Positions 17,222-27,207 are shown, counted from the stretch's first letter. The stretch is DNA of 64,000 nucleotides from Wenxinia saemankumensis (GCF_900141735.1 NZ_FQYO01000004.1:124001-188000); one strand, 5' to 3'. Translations and numbers: made by a program. The notes: generated from the letters alone by a model not told the origin.

Positions 17222-18196
17222 TCACGGAGTAGCGGCGCGCATGTCGGCATGGGTCTCGGGATCGCCGTCGAGGGCGGCCTCGATCATCGGGACCAGCCGG
17301 TCGACGGCATAGGGGATCGAGAGCAACGAGGCGTGGGAGAAGGCCCCCGAGATCTCCTCGTCGAGGAAGACCTCGCGCCCCTCGCGGCTCGCCTCCAGGA
17401 ACCGCCGCGCGGGCAGGTCCGTGATCGGGGAGATGTCCCCGCCCTCGGGCGGCAGCCAGATCAGCAGGTCGGTGTCGATGGGCGAGAGATCCTCGGGCGA
17501 GAAGGTGACGGCGAACTCGTTCCCGGCGATCAGCGCGTCGATGGCGGGCGGCGTCACGAAGCCGAGCTGCGAGAGCAGCTGCGGGCGCACGTCCAGCGAG
17601 GTGTAGGCACCGGGCGCGTCGTTCCACCTGTAGGCGACCGAGACGGTTTGCCCCGCCCAGTCCGGATGTGCCCCGGCGATCGCCGCAAGCTCGCCCTCGA
17701 TCTCGCCCACCAGCGCCTCGGCCTCGGCCTCGCGGCCGACGGCGCGACCGGTCAGCAGGGCGCGGTCGTCCCAGGGCATCGAATAGTCGCCGACGCCCTC
17801 GGGCACGGCGACGACGGGCGCGATCAGGCTCAGACGCTCGTATTCCTCGGCCGTGATGCCGGACCACAGCGCGACGATGACGTCGGGATCCGTCGCAGCG
17901 ATGGCCTCGAAGTCGAGCTGGCCGCGCAGGATCGTCGGATCCTCGGCCTCCAGCAGCGGCTCGGCCCAGGGCCAGACGGAGCGGGGATAGTCGCCATACC
18001 AGTGCCGGATCGCGACCGGCTGGATGCCGAGGGCGAGCAGGTTGTCGGCGCCGGCGAAATCGACCGAGGCGACCCGCTCGGGCGCCTCCTCGATCAGGGT
18101 CGAGCCGAACTTGTGCTCGATCGTCAGCGGGTAGTCCTGCGCCGCCAGCGGGCCGGCGGCGACGAGCGCCAGGAGGGCGAGGGGTGTGGTCTGCAT
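17222..18196 (-). CDS. Iron-siderophore ABC transporter substrate-binding protein
   Basis: FecB/FhuD/FepB-class periplasmic protein of 324 residues. A short signal peptide ends at about residue 19 (AAGPLAA-QDYPLTI). The mature part has the two-lobed type III pattern: PERVASVDFAGADNLLALGI, then LDFEAIAATDPDVIVAL, and a closing segment with AVDRLVPMIEAAL. It is the last gene of the leftward block with FecCD permeases, ATPase and FhuF-like reductase. It delivers ferric-siderophore (or haem/cobalamin) to the permease; iron is favoured by the FhuF neighbour. Confidence 0.9.
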   Translation of the reverse strand: MQTTPLALLALVAAGPLAAQDYPLTIEHKFGSTLIEEAPERVASVDFAGADNLLALGIQPVAIRHWYGDYPRSVWPWAEPLLEAEDPTILRGQLDFEAIAATDPDVIVALWSGITAEEYERLSLIAPVVAVPEGVGDYSMPWDDRALLTGRAVGREAEAEALVGEIEGELAAIAGAHPDWAGQTVSVAYRWNDAPGAYTSLDVRPQLLSQLGFVTPPAIDALIAGNEFAVTFSPEDLSPIDTDLLIWLPPEGGDISPITDLPARRFLEASREGREVFLDEEISGAFSHASLLSIPYAVDRLVPMIEAALDGDPETHADMRAATP

Positions 18197-18513
18197 CTGG
18201 GGGTCCTTCGGGAGGGGGGGCGCCGCTCAGGCGGGCGCCGGGTTGGGTCCGGGCCGGCGCCGCACGGGCGCAGTTCCGGAGCGGGAGACGGGGCGATCGC
18301 CGGCCGCCGCGATGCTGCCCGCGCGGCGGATCGCGGCGGACCGGCCCGGGATGAGGCAGGCCGGGCGGCCCGCCCTTCGCCGGTCCATCGCCGGGCACGG
18401 CCCGGTCGCGGGCCCGGCAGGTCCGACCGGCGACTTGCAATGGAGCTTGCCCGGCCCCGGGGGTCGGCAGGGGCGGGCCGACGCGACGCGCCCGGACCGG
18501 GGAGGTCGGCGCC
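18197..18513. other. Spacer between FhuF-like gene and binding-protein gene
   Basis: 317 GC-rich bases on the leader side of the binding-protein gene. The gap is large for an operon, so a separate promoter for the binding protein is possible, but no convincing -35/-10 pair or iron box was seen. Confidence 0.4.
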
Positions 18514-19320
18514 TCATGCGGCGAGGCCGTGCTTTCGGCGGAGGTACTCCTCCAGCCGCGCACGGCGGCTCTCCTCGTCCCGCAGGACGCAGGTGGTGCA
18601 GTATTCCCCGCCCGCGCTGGTATAGTAGCGGCAGCAGCCGCCCCGGACCCTGAACCATTCGCGGATCCCGGGCCGTCCGGGCGCGGAGACCTCGACGAAG
18701 CCGGTCTGGCGGGACTGGAGCGGGCTCGCCCGATCCCGCAGGATCGCGCTCGCGATGCCCATCGCGGCCTCCTCCCGCCCCGTCTCCTTGCCCCGGGCCA
18801 GCAGCGCGGCCGAGAGACCGTCCCCGACAAGCCGCCAGAGCGCGCCGCGCGACAGGCCGGAGCGCGGCTGCAGCGCGGCGACGAGGGGGGCGAAGAGCGC
18901 GATCAGCGCGGCCCCGAACCCGGCGGCGGGATCGGGACAGGCCACGAGCGCGCCGTCCGCGAAGACCATGTCGTAGGCGATCCCCTCGCCGCTCTCCCCG
19001 TTCTTCTCCCACCGCGCCCTCCGCGCCACGACAGCGGCGCCCGGCAGGACGCCCGGCAGGACCCCCCGCAGGACGAGCGCCGCCAGGATCTCGGAGACCG
19101 AGAAGGCCACGGATCCCAGCAGGTAGGCGGCCGCCAGCCTGTCGTCCCCGCCCGGCGCGCGGGCGCGTTCGGCCGCGAGCCAGGCCTCCAGCACCGCCGG
19201 CGACGGCGCATCGAGGCGCAGCGCCGCCTCGGGGGCGGTCCCGACCCGCCCGCGCGCCGAATAGGCGCCGCGAGCGGCGGGGAGCGACTTCAGCACGTCG
19301 ATCAGGCCGGGCGCGGTCAT
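18514..19320 (-). CDS. FhuF-like (2Fe-2S) ferric-siderophore reductase
   Basis: Cytoplasmic reductase of 268 residues that would release iron from imported ferric siderophore by reduction. The C-terminus carries the FhuF cluster signature CC-x10-C-x2-C, with cysteines at residues 229, 230, 241 and 244 (GGCCRYYTSAGGEYCTTC). The preceding domain is alanine-rich and variable, as in the family. It follows the FecD-like permease by 67 bases on the same strand. Confidence 0.88.
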   Translation of the reverse strand: MTAPGLIDVLKSLPAARGAYSARGRVGTAPEAALRLDAPSPAVLEAWLAAERARAPGGDDRLAAAYLLGSVAFSVSEILAALVLRGVLPGVLPGAAVVARRARWEKNGESGEGIAYDMVFADGALVACPDPAAGFGAALIALFAPLVAALQPRSGLSRGALWRLVGDGLSAALLARGKETGREEAAMGIASAILRDRASPLQSRQTGFVEVSAPGRPGIREWFRVRGGCCRYYTSAGGEYCTTCVLRDEESRRARLEEYLRRKHGLAA

Positions 19321-19387
19321 CGGGCCGCTCTCCCGCGCGCGGGGGCCGGACCGGGCGCGGCGGCGATCGGATATGGGGCCCGGGTCC

Positions 19388-20437
19388 TCACGGCTGGCCG
19401 CCGGCCGGCCGGCGCAGGATCAGCCAGACCAGGATCGGCACCCCGACGATCGCGGTGAAGAGGCCGGCGGGGATCTGCACCGGGGCGAAGAGGCTCCGTC
19501 CGGCGAGGTCCGCGAGACCGACCAGACCCGCCCCCACCGCGCCGGACAGGGCGAGGTGCAGCCCGATGCCGCAGCGGGCCAGCCGCGATGCCATGTGCGG
19601 CGCGACCAGGCCGACGAAGCCGAGCGGGCCGACCATGGCCACCGCCGCGGCGGCGAGCGCGACCGCGAGCGTGATGAGCCAGGCGCGCACGCGGCCCACC
19701 CGCAGCCCCAGCCCCGCCGCCATCTCGGGGCCGAGCCGCAGCGCCGCCATCGGCCGCGCCGCCGCGACGAGCGCCGGGGCCAGCAGGGCGAGCGCGAGGC
19801 CGAGCACCGCCACGTCCCCCCAGCCCGCCGCGTGGACCGACCCGGCCAGCCAGCCGAGCGCGGCCATCGCCCGGTCGAGCTGGCCGTAGGTTAGCAGCGC
19901 CGAGGTCGCGGCGCCGAGGAAGGCCGCCACGCCGATCCCGGTCAGGATGAACCGCATCGTCGCCCCGCCCGCCCGTCGTGCCGCGATCCCCTGGATCAGC
20001 CCCGCGACGGCGAGCGCGCCGGCAAAGGCGAGGAGAGGCCGCAGGGCCGTGGGCAGGTCCGGGACAGCGATTATGGCGGCGACGACCGCCAGCCCAGCCC
20101 CCTGGCTCACGCCGACCAGCGAGGGGTCAGCCAGCGGGTTGCGGGTGACGGTCTGCAGCACCGCACCCGAAAGCGCGAGCAGCGCCCCGGCGCAGAGGGC
20201 CGCGAGGGCGCGGGGAAAGCGGAACTGCCAGACGACCGTCCCGGCCATGTCCGAGGGCGGGGCACCGGCCAGGGTCGACAGCACCTCGCGCACGCCCAGC
20301 GGGTAGCTGCCGGCCATCAGGCTGACGATCAGCAGCCCCGCGACGAGGCCTGCCAGCAGGGCCAGGGCGATCACGGCCCTCATCGGCAGCAGGAAGGTCA
20401 CAGGGCCGTCGAGCCGCGAGATGACGCCGGCGCTCAC
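19388..20437 (-). CDS. Iron-siderophore ABC permease, FecCD family (second subunit)
   Basis: Polytopic permease of 349 residues, about nine or ten helices. It shows the family signatures LSGAVLQTVTRNPLADPSLVG near residue 90 and GPLGFVGLVAPHMAS in the C-terminal half. GTG 20437 is chosen as start because it overlaps the upstream stop codon (GTGA) and yields a normal FecD length; a much longer open frame upstream overlaps the other permease and is not credible. Confidence 0.9.
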   Translation of the reverse strand: MSAGVISRLDGPVTFLLPMRAVIALALLAGLVAGLLIVSLMAGSYPLGVREVLSTLAGAPPSDMAGTVVWQFRFPRALAALCAGALLALSGAVLQTVTRNPLADPSLVGVSQGAGLAVVAAIIAVPDLPTALRPLLAFAGALAVAGLIQGIAARRAGGATMRFILTGIGVAAFLGAATSALLTYGQLDRAMAALGWLAGSVHAAGWGDVAVLGLALALLAPALVAAARPMAALRLGPEMAAGLGLRVGRVRAWLITLAVALAAAAVAMVGPLGFVGLVAPHMASRLARCGIGLHLALSGAVGAGLVGLADLAGRSLFAPVQIPAGLFTAIVGVPILVWLILRRPAGGQP

Positions 20438-21444
20438 AGCCGCGCCCTCACCAGCCAGACGAAGATCGGGGCGCCGAGCAGCGCGGTGACGAGGCCGGTG
20501 GAGATCTCGACCGGGGCGAGGACCATCCGGGCGGCGATGTCGACGACGAGGAGATAGGCCGCCCCGGCAAGGGCCGACCACGGCACGACGCGCCGGTAAT
20601 CCTGCCCGGCGAAGAGGCGCACCGCATGCGGCACGACGAGACCCACGAACCCCATCGGCCCGGCGATGGCCACCGCCGAGGCGGTCAGCGCCACCACGGC
20701 GAAGAGGAGGCGCGCCTTCAGTCGGCCGACATCCATGCCGAGGCCGATCGCCGTCTCGTCGCCCATCGCCAGCGCCGTGACCTGCCGCGCCGCCCCCAGC
20801 GCGACCGCCAGCCCGGCGACGAGCCAGGGCAGCGCCCAGAGCGCCTGATCGAGGCGCCCCCCGGCGAGCGAGCCGGTGAGCCAGACCCGCAACTCCTCGA
20901 AGCTCCGCTCGTCGAGAAGGGTGGCGACGGTGACCAGTGCGCCCAGAAAGGCGGTGATCGCGGCCCCCGCGAGGATGAGGGTCAGCGGCGTCGCCCCACC
21001 CGGCGCCGCCGCCGCGATGCCCCAGACCGCCGCCGCCGCCCCGGTCGCGCCGAGCGCCGCCACGAGGGGGATCATCGCCGGCGGCGCGATCCCGAGGACC
21101 CCGACGAAGAGCACGACCGCGAAGGAGGCGCCGATCAGCAGCCCCAGCAGGCCCGGCTCGGCCAGCGGATTGCGCGTGACACCCTGCATCAGCGCCCCCG
21201 CCACCGACAGCGCAGCGCCGACCAGGACGGCGCAGAGGGCGCGGGGCAGCCGCAGGTCCACGATCACGACATGGTCGAGGACGTCCGCATCGAAGGCCAG
21301 CAGCGCCTCGGCCACGATGCCCGGAGGGATCGGCCTCGCCCCGACCGAGACGTGCCAGACGAAGGCGAGCGCCAGCACGGCGAGCCCGGCCAGCGGCGCG
21401 GCGCGGGACGCCGGCCCGCGGCGCGGCAGGATCGGGCCGGTCAT
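20434..21444 (-). CDS. Iron-siderophore ABC permease, FecCD family (first subunit)
   Basis: Permease of 336 residues with VAGALMQGVTRNPLAEPGLLG and GPMGFVGLVVPHAVRLFAG, the two best conserved FecCD segments. ATG 21444 overlaps the ATPase stop (ATGA). With the second subunit it forms a heterodimeric channel fed by the binding protein at the end of the block. It is clearly paralogous to the neighbouring permease. Confidence 0.91.
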   Translation of the reverse strand: MTGPILPRRGPASRAAPLAGLAVLALAFVWHVSVGARPIPPGIVAEALLAFDADVLDHVVIVDLRLPRALCAVLVGAALSVAGALMQGVTRNPLAEPGLLGLLIGASFAVVLFVGVLGIAPPAMIPLVAALGATGAAAAVWGIAAAAPGGATPLTLILAGAAITAFLGALVTVATLLDERSFEELRVWLTGSLAGGRLDQALWALPWLVAGLAVALGAARQVTALAMGDETAIGLGMDVGRLKARLLFAVVALTASAVAIAGPMGFVGLVVPHAVRLFAGQDYRRVVPWSALAGAAYLLVVDIAARMVLAPVEISTGLVTALLGAPIFVWLVRARL

Positions 21445-22283
21445 TCCGCGGCGACGGCCATGCGGGGCGCCACCAGCGGCACGCAGACCGGGCGGCCGCT
21501 CGCCGGGTCGGTCAGCACGCTGGCCTCGAGTCCGAAGACCTCGCGCAGCGCCCCGGCGGTGAAGGCGGTCCCGACGGGGCCCTGCGCCACCAGCCGCCCG
21601 CCCCGCATCATCACCAGCAGGTCGGCGAAGGCGGCGGCGACGTTCAGCTCGTGCAGGACCATGACCACGGTCCGCCCGTCCTCCTGCGCGATCCGGCGCA
21701 GCAGGCGCATCAGGTCGACCTGCACCTTGAGGTCGAGAAAGGTCGTCGGCTCGTCCAGCAGGATGATGTCCGTCTCCTGCGCCAGAACCATGGCCATCCA
21801 GCAGCGCTGCCGCTGCCCGCCCGAAAGGTCCGAGACCGGGCGATCCGCGAACCGGACGACATCCGCCGCCTCCATCGCCGCCTCGACGGCCCGCGCATCC
21901 GCGCGCGACCATTGCCGCAGCAGGGTCTGGTGCGGGTAGCGCCCCTGCGCCACCAGTTCGCGCACGCTCAGCCCCTCGGGCGCGACGGGCCCCTGGGGCA
22001 GCAGGGCGAGCCGGCGCGCGACGTCGCGGGTCGGCATCCCGTGCACCGGACGGCCGTCCAGGACGACCCGCCCGCCCGAGGCCGGCAGGACCCGGGCCAT
22101 CGTCTTCAGCAGGGTGGATTTTCCGCAGCCGTTCGGCCCGACCAGGATGGTGAGCGCGGCATCCGGGATCGCCAGCGACACGTCACGGACGATCGGCGTC
22201 GATCCGTACCCCGAGGAGACCCGCTCGACGACGAGACGGGGGCGCCGGTTCTGGTCGATCATGTTCCGGTTCGGGACGTTCAT
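21441..22283 (-). CDS. Iron-siderophore ABC transporter ATPase (FecE/FepC type)
   Basis: ATPase of 280 residues. Walker A is GPNGCGKST at 49-57, the signature is LSGGQRQR, and Walker B is IILLDEPTTFLD, the latter typical of FecE/FhuC proteins. ATG 22283 was chosen; ATG 22262 (MIDQNRR) is possible. It is the first gene of the leftward iron-uptake block and is preceded by an AT-rich stretch that could be its promoter. Confidence 0.9.
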   Translation of the reverse strand: MNVPNRNMIDQNRRPRLVVERVSSGYGSTPIVRDVSLAIPDAALTILVGPNGCGKSTLLKTMARVLPASGGRVVLDGRPVHGMPTRDVARRLALLPQGPVAPEGLSVRELVAQGRYPHQTLLRQWSRADARAVEAAMEAADVVRFADRPVSDLSGGQRQRCWMAMVLAQETDIILLDEPTTFLDLKVQVDLMRLLRRIAQEDGRTVVMVLHELNVAAAFADLLVMMRGGRLVAQGPVGTAFTAGALREVFGLEASVLTDPASGRPVCVPLVAPRMAVAAE

Positions 22284-22301
22284 GGGCCGCTCGCTGGTGG
22301 A

Positions 22302-22337
22302 CGAATCTATCCCTACTGATTTTGTAAGACTTCGCAA
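22302..22337 (-). promoter_or_regulatory. AT-rich leader of the iron-uptake block, candidate promoter
   Basis: About 20-55 bases upstream of the ATPase start the composition drops to roughly half A+T (TACAAAATCA and nearby bases). This is unusual here and suits a promoter or iron-responsive operator. No consensus Fur, RirA or Irr box was convincing. Confidence 0.35.
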
Positions 22338-22815
22338 GGGCGGCAGATTCGGGACTCTCCCGCCCCCCCATCCCTGCGCCCTCGCCCCTGTCGGCAGCCG
22401 AACGCCGACGGGGGACGACCCGGGGGGGAGCAATGATCCCCCGTCCCGCTGCAGTCCTGCCCTCCCGATGATACGCGGCCTGCGAGATCGCCTGCGTCAA
22501 CCTGCAAGTGCCGCATGGTCGCCTCGCGCGGGGCGCGCCTCCCCGGACCGATCGCCCGAACGGCGCGGCCCGGACCGCCCCCTGCGCGACATCGCGCCGT
22601 ATGCTTCCGATCGGAAACGTCGATGCCGGGGCGATCAGGCTCGAAGGCGGGTCCGGTCGCGGCAATTGGCCGGCCGCGCCCCGGGTCCGCATGCCGTCAT
22701 CCGGAATGTCGGTCCGGCAGCAGGCCGTCGTGCCCGGGGGGCCATCCGCGCCGGAGCCCAGGGCCGGCAGCCTTGCGCCCGGACGCCGGGCGACCTTCAT
22801 CGTATCGGAAAGGTG
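22338..22815. other. Intergenic region, no gene seen
   Basis: GC-rich stretch between the iron operon leader and the 3' end of tRNA-Lys. Open frames on both strands are arginine/proline-rich, lack recognisable domains and were not called. Confidence 0.45.
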
Positions 22816-22891
22816 TGGTGAGCCGTGCTGGGTTCGAACCAGCGACCTACTGATTAAAAGTCAGTTGCTCTACCAACTGAGCTAACGGCCC
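22816..22891 (-). tRNA. tRNA-Lys (anticodon TTT)
   Basis: A complete 76-base cloverleaf including an encoded CCA. The acceptor arms GGGCCGT/ACGGCTC allow one G-U pair. The D arm contains AGCTCAGTTGGTAGAGC. The anticodon stem ACTGA/TCAGT encloses the loop CTTTTAA (anticodon TTT), and the T arm contains GGTTCGAACC. Confidence 0.97.
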
Positions 22892-23112
22892 GTCACGGGC
22901 GGCTAGCTAGCGGCGGCTCCGGACGGGGTCAAGCGCAAATCAGGCCGATTCCCGACGGGCGCCGCGTCCCGCCCCCTCCTGCCCCGTCCCGACGCCAGGG
23001 TCCGCCCCGGCCGATCCGGCACGGACGCCCGCGGCCGGGAAATTCCCCCCGCGGGCCCGCGCGGCGGGCGGGGCACTGGAAATCCCCCGCCCGCTTGCCC
23101 TATCTGCCCCCC

Positions 23113-23919
23113 ATGGTCGCCCCGATTCCCTTCATGAAGATGCACGGCCTCGGCAACGATTTCGTCGTGATCGACACCCGCGACGGCGGCCCGGATCCGG
23201 CGCGCGTCGACGCCGCGCTTGCCCGCGCCATGGCCGACCGCCATCGCGGCATCGGGTTCGACCAGCTCGCCCTGATCCGCGACGGGGCGGAGGGCCTGCA
23301 TCTCGACTTCTGGAACGCGGACGGCTCGCGCTCGGCCGCCTGCGGCAACGCCACCCGCTGCATCGCCGCCCGGGAGATGGCGCGGACGGGGGCGACGACG
23401 CTCGCCATCGCGACCGATCACGGCACGCTGCAGGCCCGGTCGGAGGGGGCGGAGGTCGCCGTCAACATGGGGCCGCCCGAGACGCGCTGGGACCGGATCC
23501 CGCTCTCCCGCGAGGTGGAGACCGATGCCCTGCCGCTGGAGGGCGCCCCGGTCGCGACCTCGATGGGCAACCCGCATTGCACCTTCTTCGTCCCCGATGC
23601 CGAGGCGGTGGACCTCGCCGAGCTCGGCCCCCGGATCGAGCACGACCCCCTCTTCCCGCAGCGCACGAACGTGCAGGTGGCCAGCGTCATCGGCCCGGAC
23701 AGGCTGCGGATGCGGGTGTGGGAACGGGGGACCGGCATCACGCTGGCCTCCGGCTCCTCCTCCTGCGCGACGGCCGTCGCCGCGCACCGGCGCGGCCTCA
23801 CGGGGCGGGCCGTGACGATCGTCCTCGACGGAGGCACGCTGCGGATCGACTGGCGCGCGGACGGCGTCTGGATGACCGGCCCGACCGCCCATGTCTTCGA
23901 CGGGGTCTGGCATGGCTGA
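23113..23919 (+). CDS. dapF: Diaminopimelate epimerase with an altered second active-site position
   Basis: Converts LL- to meso-diaminopimelate for lysine and peptidoglycan synthesis. The 268 residues include the family hallmarks [30 protein letters not shown] (catalytic Cys77), MGNPHCTFF and [10 protein letters not shown]. At the second catalytic cysteine the family has ACG(S/T), but here the codons read Ala-Ser-Gly-Ser (Ser213, TCC at 23749-23751). A cysteine occurs five residues later (Cys218). ATG 23113 is preferred over a TTG upstream. The stop overlaps mtaB by eight bases. Identity is certain; full activity is not. Confidence 0.93.
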   Translation: MVAPIPFMKMHGLGNDFVVIDTRDGGPDPARVDAALARAMADRHRGIGFDQLALIRDGAEGLHLDFWNADGSRSAACGNATRCIAAREMARTGATTLAIATDHGTLQARSEGAEVAVNMGPPETRWDRIPLSREVETDALPLEGAPVATSMGNPHCTFFVPDAEAVDLAELGPRIEHDPLFPQRTNVQVASVIGPDRLRMRVWERGTGITLASGSSSCATAVAAHRRGLTGRAVTIVLDGGTLRIDWRADGVWMTGPTAHVFDGVWHG

Positions 23920-25171
23920 CGGATCCGCCACGCCCCCGGTCTTCGCCACGCTCGGCTGCCGCCTCAACGCCTACGAGACCGAGGCGATGACCCGCCTCGC
24001 CGAGGAGGCGGGCGCGACCGGCCTCGTCGTCGTGAACACCTGCGCCGTCACGGCCGAGGCCGTGCGCAAGGCCCGGCAGGAGATCCGCCGCCTGCGCCGC
24101 GACAATCCCGGCGCGCGGCTCGTCGTGACCGGCTGCGCCGCACAGGTGGAGCCCGAGACCTTCGCCGCGATGGACGAGGTCGACCACGTCATCGGCAATG
24201 CCGAGAAGATGGCCCCCGCCACCTGGGCGGGCCTCGCGGGCGGCTTCGGGACCGAGCGGGTGCAGGTCGACGACATCATGAGCGTGACCGAGACGGCGGG
24301 CCACCTGATCGACGGGTTCGGCACCCGCTCCCGCGCCTACGTCCAGGTCCAGAACGGCTGCGATCACCGCTGCACCTTCTGCATCATCCCCTACGGCCGC
24401 GGCAATTCCCGCTCCGTCCCCGCCGGGGTGGTGGTCGAGCAGATCGCCCGCCTCTCGGGCGAGGGCTTCGAGGAGGTGGTGCTGACCGGCGTCGACCTCA
24501 CCTCCTGGGGGGGCGACCTGCCGGGCACGCCGCGGCTCGGCGACCTCGTCCGGCGCATCCTGCGGCTCACCGACGTCAAGCGGCTGCGCATCTCCTCCAT
24601 CGACAGCATCGAGGCGGACGACGCGCTGATGGAGGCGATCGCGACCGAGCCCCGGCTGATGCCGCACCTCCACCTGTCGCTGCAGCACGGCTCGGACCTG
24701 ATCCTCAAGCGGATGAAGCGCAGGCACCTGCGGGACGACGCGATCGCCTTCTGCGAGGAGGCGCGCCGCCTGCGGCCCGACATGGTCTTCGGCGCCGACA
24801 TCATCGCCGGCTTCCCGACCGAGACCGAGGCGCATTTCGCCGACTCCCTCTCCCTCGTCGAGGCCTGCGGCCTCACCTGGCTGCACGTCTTTCCCTATTC
24901 CCCGCGGGCCGGCACCCCCGCCGCGCGGATGCCCCCGGTCGACGGCCGCACAATCAAGGCGCGCGCCGCCCGCCTCCGCGCCGCCGGAGAGGACGCCGCC
25001 GCCCGCCACCTCGCCGCGCAGGTCGGCCGGACCCACGACGTGCTGATGGAAAGCCCCCGGATGGGCCGGACCGCGCAGTTCGCGGAAGTCCGCTTCGCGG
25101 CGGATCGCCCCGTCGGCCGGGCGGAGGCCGCGACCATCTCCGGCGCTACCCGGACCCACCTCACCGCCTGA
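23912..25171 (+). CDS. mtaB: tRNA N6-threonylcarbamoyladenosine methylthiotransferase
   Basis: Radical-SAM methylthiotransferase that adds a methylthio group to t6A37 in tRNAs reading ANN codons. Of 419 residues, the N-terminal UPF0004 domain has cluster cysteines C16, C44 and C75, and the radical-SAM triad is C150-x3-C154-x2-C157 ([21 protein letters not shown]). The SLQHGSD segment and C-terminal TRAM-like region are present. MtaB rather than MiaB is favoured by [12 protein letters not shown] at the start. It overlaps dapF, a pairing common in Rhodobacterales. Confidence 0.93.
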   Translation: MADGSATPPVFATLGCRLNAYETEAMTRLAEEAGATGLVVVNTCAVTAEAVRKARQEIRRLRRDNPGARLVVTGCAAQVEPETFAAMDEVDHVIGNAEKMAPATWAGLAGGFGTERVQVDDIMSVTETAGHLIDGFGTRSRAYVQVQNGCDHRCTFCIIPYGRGNSRSVPAGVVVEQIARLSGEGFEEVVLTGVDLTSWGGDLPGTPRLGDLVRRILRLTDVKRLRISSIDSIEADDALMEAIATEPRLMPHLHLSLQHGSDLILKRMKRRHLRDDAIAFCEEARRLRPDMVFGADIIAGFPTETEAHFADSLSLVEACGLTWLHVFPYSPRAGTPAARMPPVDGRTIKARAARLRAAGEDAAARHLAAQVGRTHDVLMESPRMGRTAQFAEVRFAADRPVGRAEAATISGATRTHLTA

Positions 25172-25342
25172 CCGGAACGGCGCGGCCCGCGCCCTCGCAA
25201 GGGCCCCCGCCCCCGCTGCGGCGCCCGGAACCGCAACGCCCCCCGGAACCACCGGCGACGCCCCGGCCGGGCCGCCCGCCCCCCCGGCCCGGCATCTCAC
25301 CCGCCCCCGGCGACGCGGCGCCCCCCGGCGCCCCGGCCCCTC

Positions 25343-25460
25343 CTTCGCAGGGTCCGCAAATACCGTCCGCCCCCGCCACGCCCGGGCGGCCGGGCCGCGG
25401 GGGCTCGCGCCGCCACGCTCTCCAGCAAGGGGAATGCGGGGCCTCCGGCCCCGCTCCGCC
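25343..25460. repeat. Intergenic repeat, copy A
   Basis: Starts CTTCGCAGGGTCCGCAAATACC and shares about 115 bases with copy B at 33228, including GGGGGCTCGCGCCGC and CAAGGxGxATGCGGG. It contains a hairpin GCGGGGCC-TCC-GGCCCCGC (25436-25454) whose counterpart in copy B differs in sequence but keeps pairing. It lies between the converging mtaB and epmA genes. Confidence 0.7.
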
Positions 25461-25463
25461 GGG

Positions 25464-26495
25464 TCAGTAGGGCGGCGCCCACATCACCGATTCGACGTTC
25501 GGCGCGCCGGTGGCGAGCATCACCAGCCGGTCGAAGCCCAGCGCGCAGCCCGAGGCGGCGGGCATGTGGTCGAGCGCGGCGATGAACCCGGCATCGACCG
25601 GGTAGGCCTCGCCGTAGATCCGCTGCTTCTCGTCCATCGCCGCGACCAGCCGGGCTTCCTGCAGGGCGGCGTCGGTCAGCTCGCCGAAGCCGTTCGCCAG
25701 CTCGACCCCGCAGGCGAAGAGCTCGAACCGCTCCGCCACCGCCGGATCGTCCGGCGCGGGGCGGGCCAGCGCCGCCTCGGGCGCCGGGTAGCGGTCGAGG
25801 ATGACCGGCCGGCCCTCGCCCAGCCCCGGCTCGACCAGCCCGACGAGACACTTGGAGAAGATGTCGGACCAGGTATCCGTCTCGTCCACGCCGATCCCCG
25901 CCGCCCCGGCCTGCGCGGCCAGCGCGGCGCGGTCCGGCTGCCCGCCCGGCAGTGTCGCGGGCAGGTCGATCCCGTGCCGGGCCAGCGCCTCCGCCACGCT
26001 CCGCCGCTCGGTCCCCGCCCGGGGATAGCTCGGCACGCCGCGCCAGCGCAGCGCCTGCGCGCCGCTCTCCTCCAGCGCGATCTGCAGGAAGGCGGCGCAA
26101 TCCTCCATCAGGGTCTCGTAGCCCTCCTCGGCGCGGTACCATTCGAGCATGGTGAATTCGGGGGCGTGGAGCGGGCCGCGCTCGCGGTTCCGCCAGACAT
26201 GGGAGAAGGCGAAGATGCGCCGCTCGCCCGCCGCGAGCAGCTTCTTCATCGCGAATTCGGGCGAGGTGTGCAGCCAGCGCCGGTGCGAGGCGCCGGTCTC
26301 GTCCACGGCCAGCGTGCCGAAGGCGTGCAGATGCACCTCGTTGCCCGGGCTGCGCTGCATCGCGGCGGGATCCACCTCGACGAAGTCGCGCTCGGCGAAC
26401 CAGGCCCTCAGCCGCGCCTGGATCCGGTTGCGCGCGATCAGAAGGGGCCGGCGGTCGGCGTGACGCGCGCGGTCCCACCAGGATGTCTCGGTCAC
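25464..26495 (-). CDS. epmA: EF-P lysine aminoacylase (GenX/PoxA-type lysyl-tRNA synthetase paralog)
   Basis: Attaches (R)-beta-lysine to elongation factor P. The protein is a class II lysyl-tRNA synthetase catalytic domain without the anticodon-binding domain. Its 343 residues fit GenX (about 325-350) and not LysS (about 500). Motif 2 is [20 protein letters not shown] and motif 3 includes [15 protein letters not shown] start at 26495 gives the expected N-terminus; the frame stays open further upstream with low-quality sequence. The gene is divergent from efp, its substrate. The EpmB aminomutase partner is not in this window. Confidence 0.9.
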   Translation of the reverse strand: MTETSWWDRARHADRRPLLIARNRIQARLRAWFAERDFVEVDPAAMQRSPGNEVHLHAFGTLAVDETGASHRRWLHTSPEFAMKKLLAAGERRIFAFSHVWRNRERGPLHAPEFTMLEWYRAEEGYETLMEDCAAFLQIALEESGAQALRWRGVPSYPRAGTERRSVAEALARHGIDLPATLPGGQPDRAALAAQAGAAGIGVDETDTWSDIFSKCLVGLVEPGLGEGRPVILDRYPAPEAALARPAPDDPAVAERFELFACGVELANGFGELTDAALQEARLVAAMDEKQRIYGEAYPVDAGFIAALDHMPAASGCALGFDRLVMLATGAPNVESVMWAPPY

Positions 26496-26640
26496 GGCGA
26501 TCGCCCCCCCCCGCCCCGGACGGGGGCGCTGCGGGGCCGCTACTAGCCATGCCGCGCGATCTGCGCTAGGCGGAGCCACCCGTTTTTCCGCGCGCGCGCC
26601 CCCGCGCCGCGCGCCCCGATCCGACGACAGGAACGCCCGA

Positions 26641-27207
26641 ATGAAAGTCATCGCCTCCCAGGTCCGCAAGGGCAACGTGCTCGAGATCGACGAGAAGCTC
26701 TACGTCGTGCTCACCGCCCAGAACTTCCATCCCGGCAAGGGCACGCCCGTGACCCAGGTCGACATGCGCCGGATCTCGGACGGGGTGAAGGTGAGCGAGC
26801 GGTGGAAGACGACCGAGAGCGTCGAGCGCGCCCATGTCGAGGAGACGCAGTACCAGTTCCTCTACGCCGACGACGAGGGCTACCATTTCATGGAGCCCGA
26901 GAGCTTCGAACAGGTCACCGTGGCCGAGGACGTGGTGGGCGATGCGAAGGTCTACCTGCAGGACGGGATGCTCTGCCACCTGGCGCTCTACAACGGGATC
27001 GCGATCTCGATCGAGCTGCCGCAGAAGATCACGGTCGAGATCGTCGAGACCGAGCCGGTGGTGAAGGGGCAGACCGCCTCGTCCTCCTACAAGCCCGCCC
27101 AGGCCGATAACGGCCTGCGGGTGATGGTGCCGCCCCATATCGGCGTCGGCACCCGCGTTGTGATCAACACCGAGGACAATTCCTACGTCGAGCGCGCGAA
27201 GGACTGA
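26641..27207 (+). CDS. efp: Elongation factor P
   Basis: Ribosome-binding factor that relieves stalling at polyproline. Length 188 residues as usual. The domain I loop [10 protein letters not shown] carries the modifiable lysine (Lys33), matching the lysylation route served by the divergent epmA. The KOW-like N-terminal domain and two OB-fold domains follow. An AGGAAC-type site precedes ATG 26641. Confidence 0.96.
   Translation: MKVIASQVRKGNVLEIDEKLYVVLTAQNFHPGKGTPVTQVDMRRISDGVKVSERWKTTESVERAHVEETQYQFLYADDEGYHFMEPESFEQVTVAEDVVGDAKVYLQDGMLCHLALYNGIAISIELPQKITVEIVETEPVVKGQTASSSYKPAQADNGLRVMVPPHIGVGTRVVINTEDNSYVERAKD

Noticed and set aside
20438-20581. Longer start for the second FecCD permease
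   Set aside because: It would overlap the first permease by about 150 bases with non-membrane Arg-rich sequence; GTG 20437 fits the coupled overlap.
22508-22885. Plus-strand open frame overlapping tRNA-Lys
   Set aside because: It reads through the tRNA gene and shows no protein features.
23095-23112. TTG start for dapF
   Set aside because: ATG 23113 gives the normal DapF N-terminus and needs no rare start codon.
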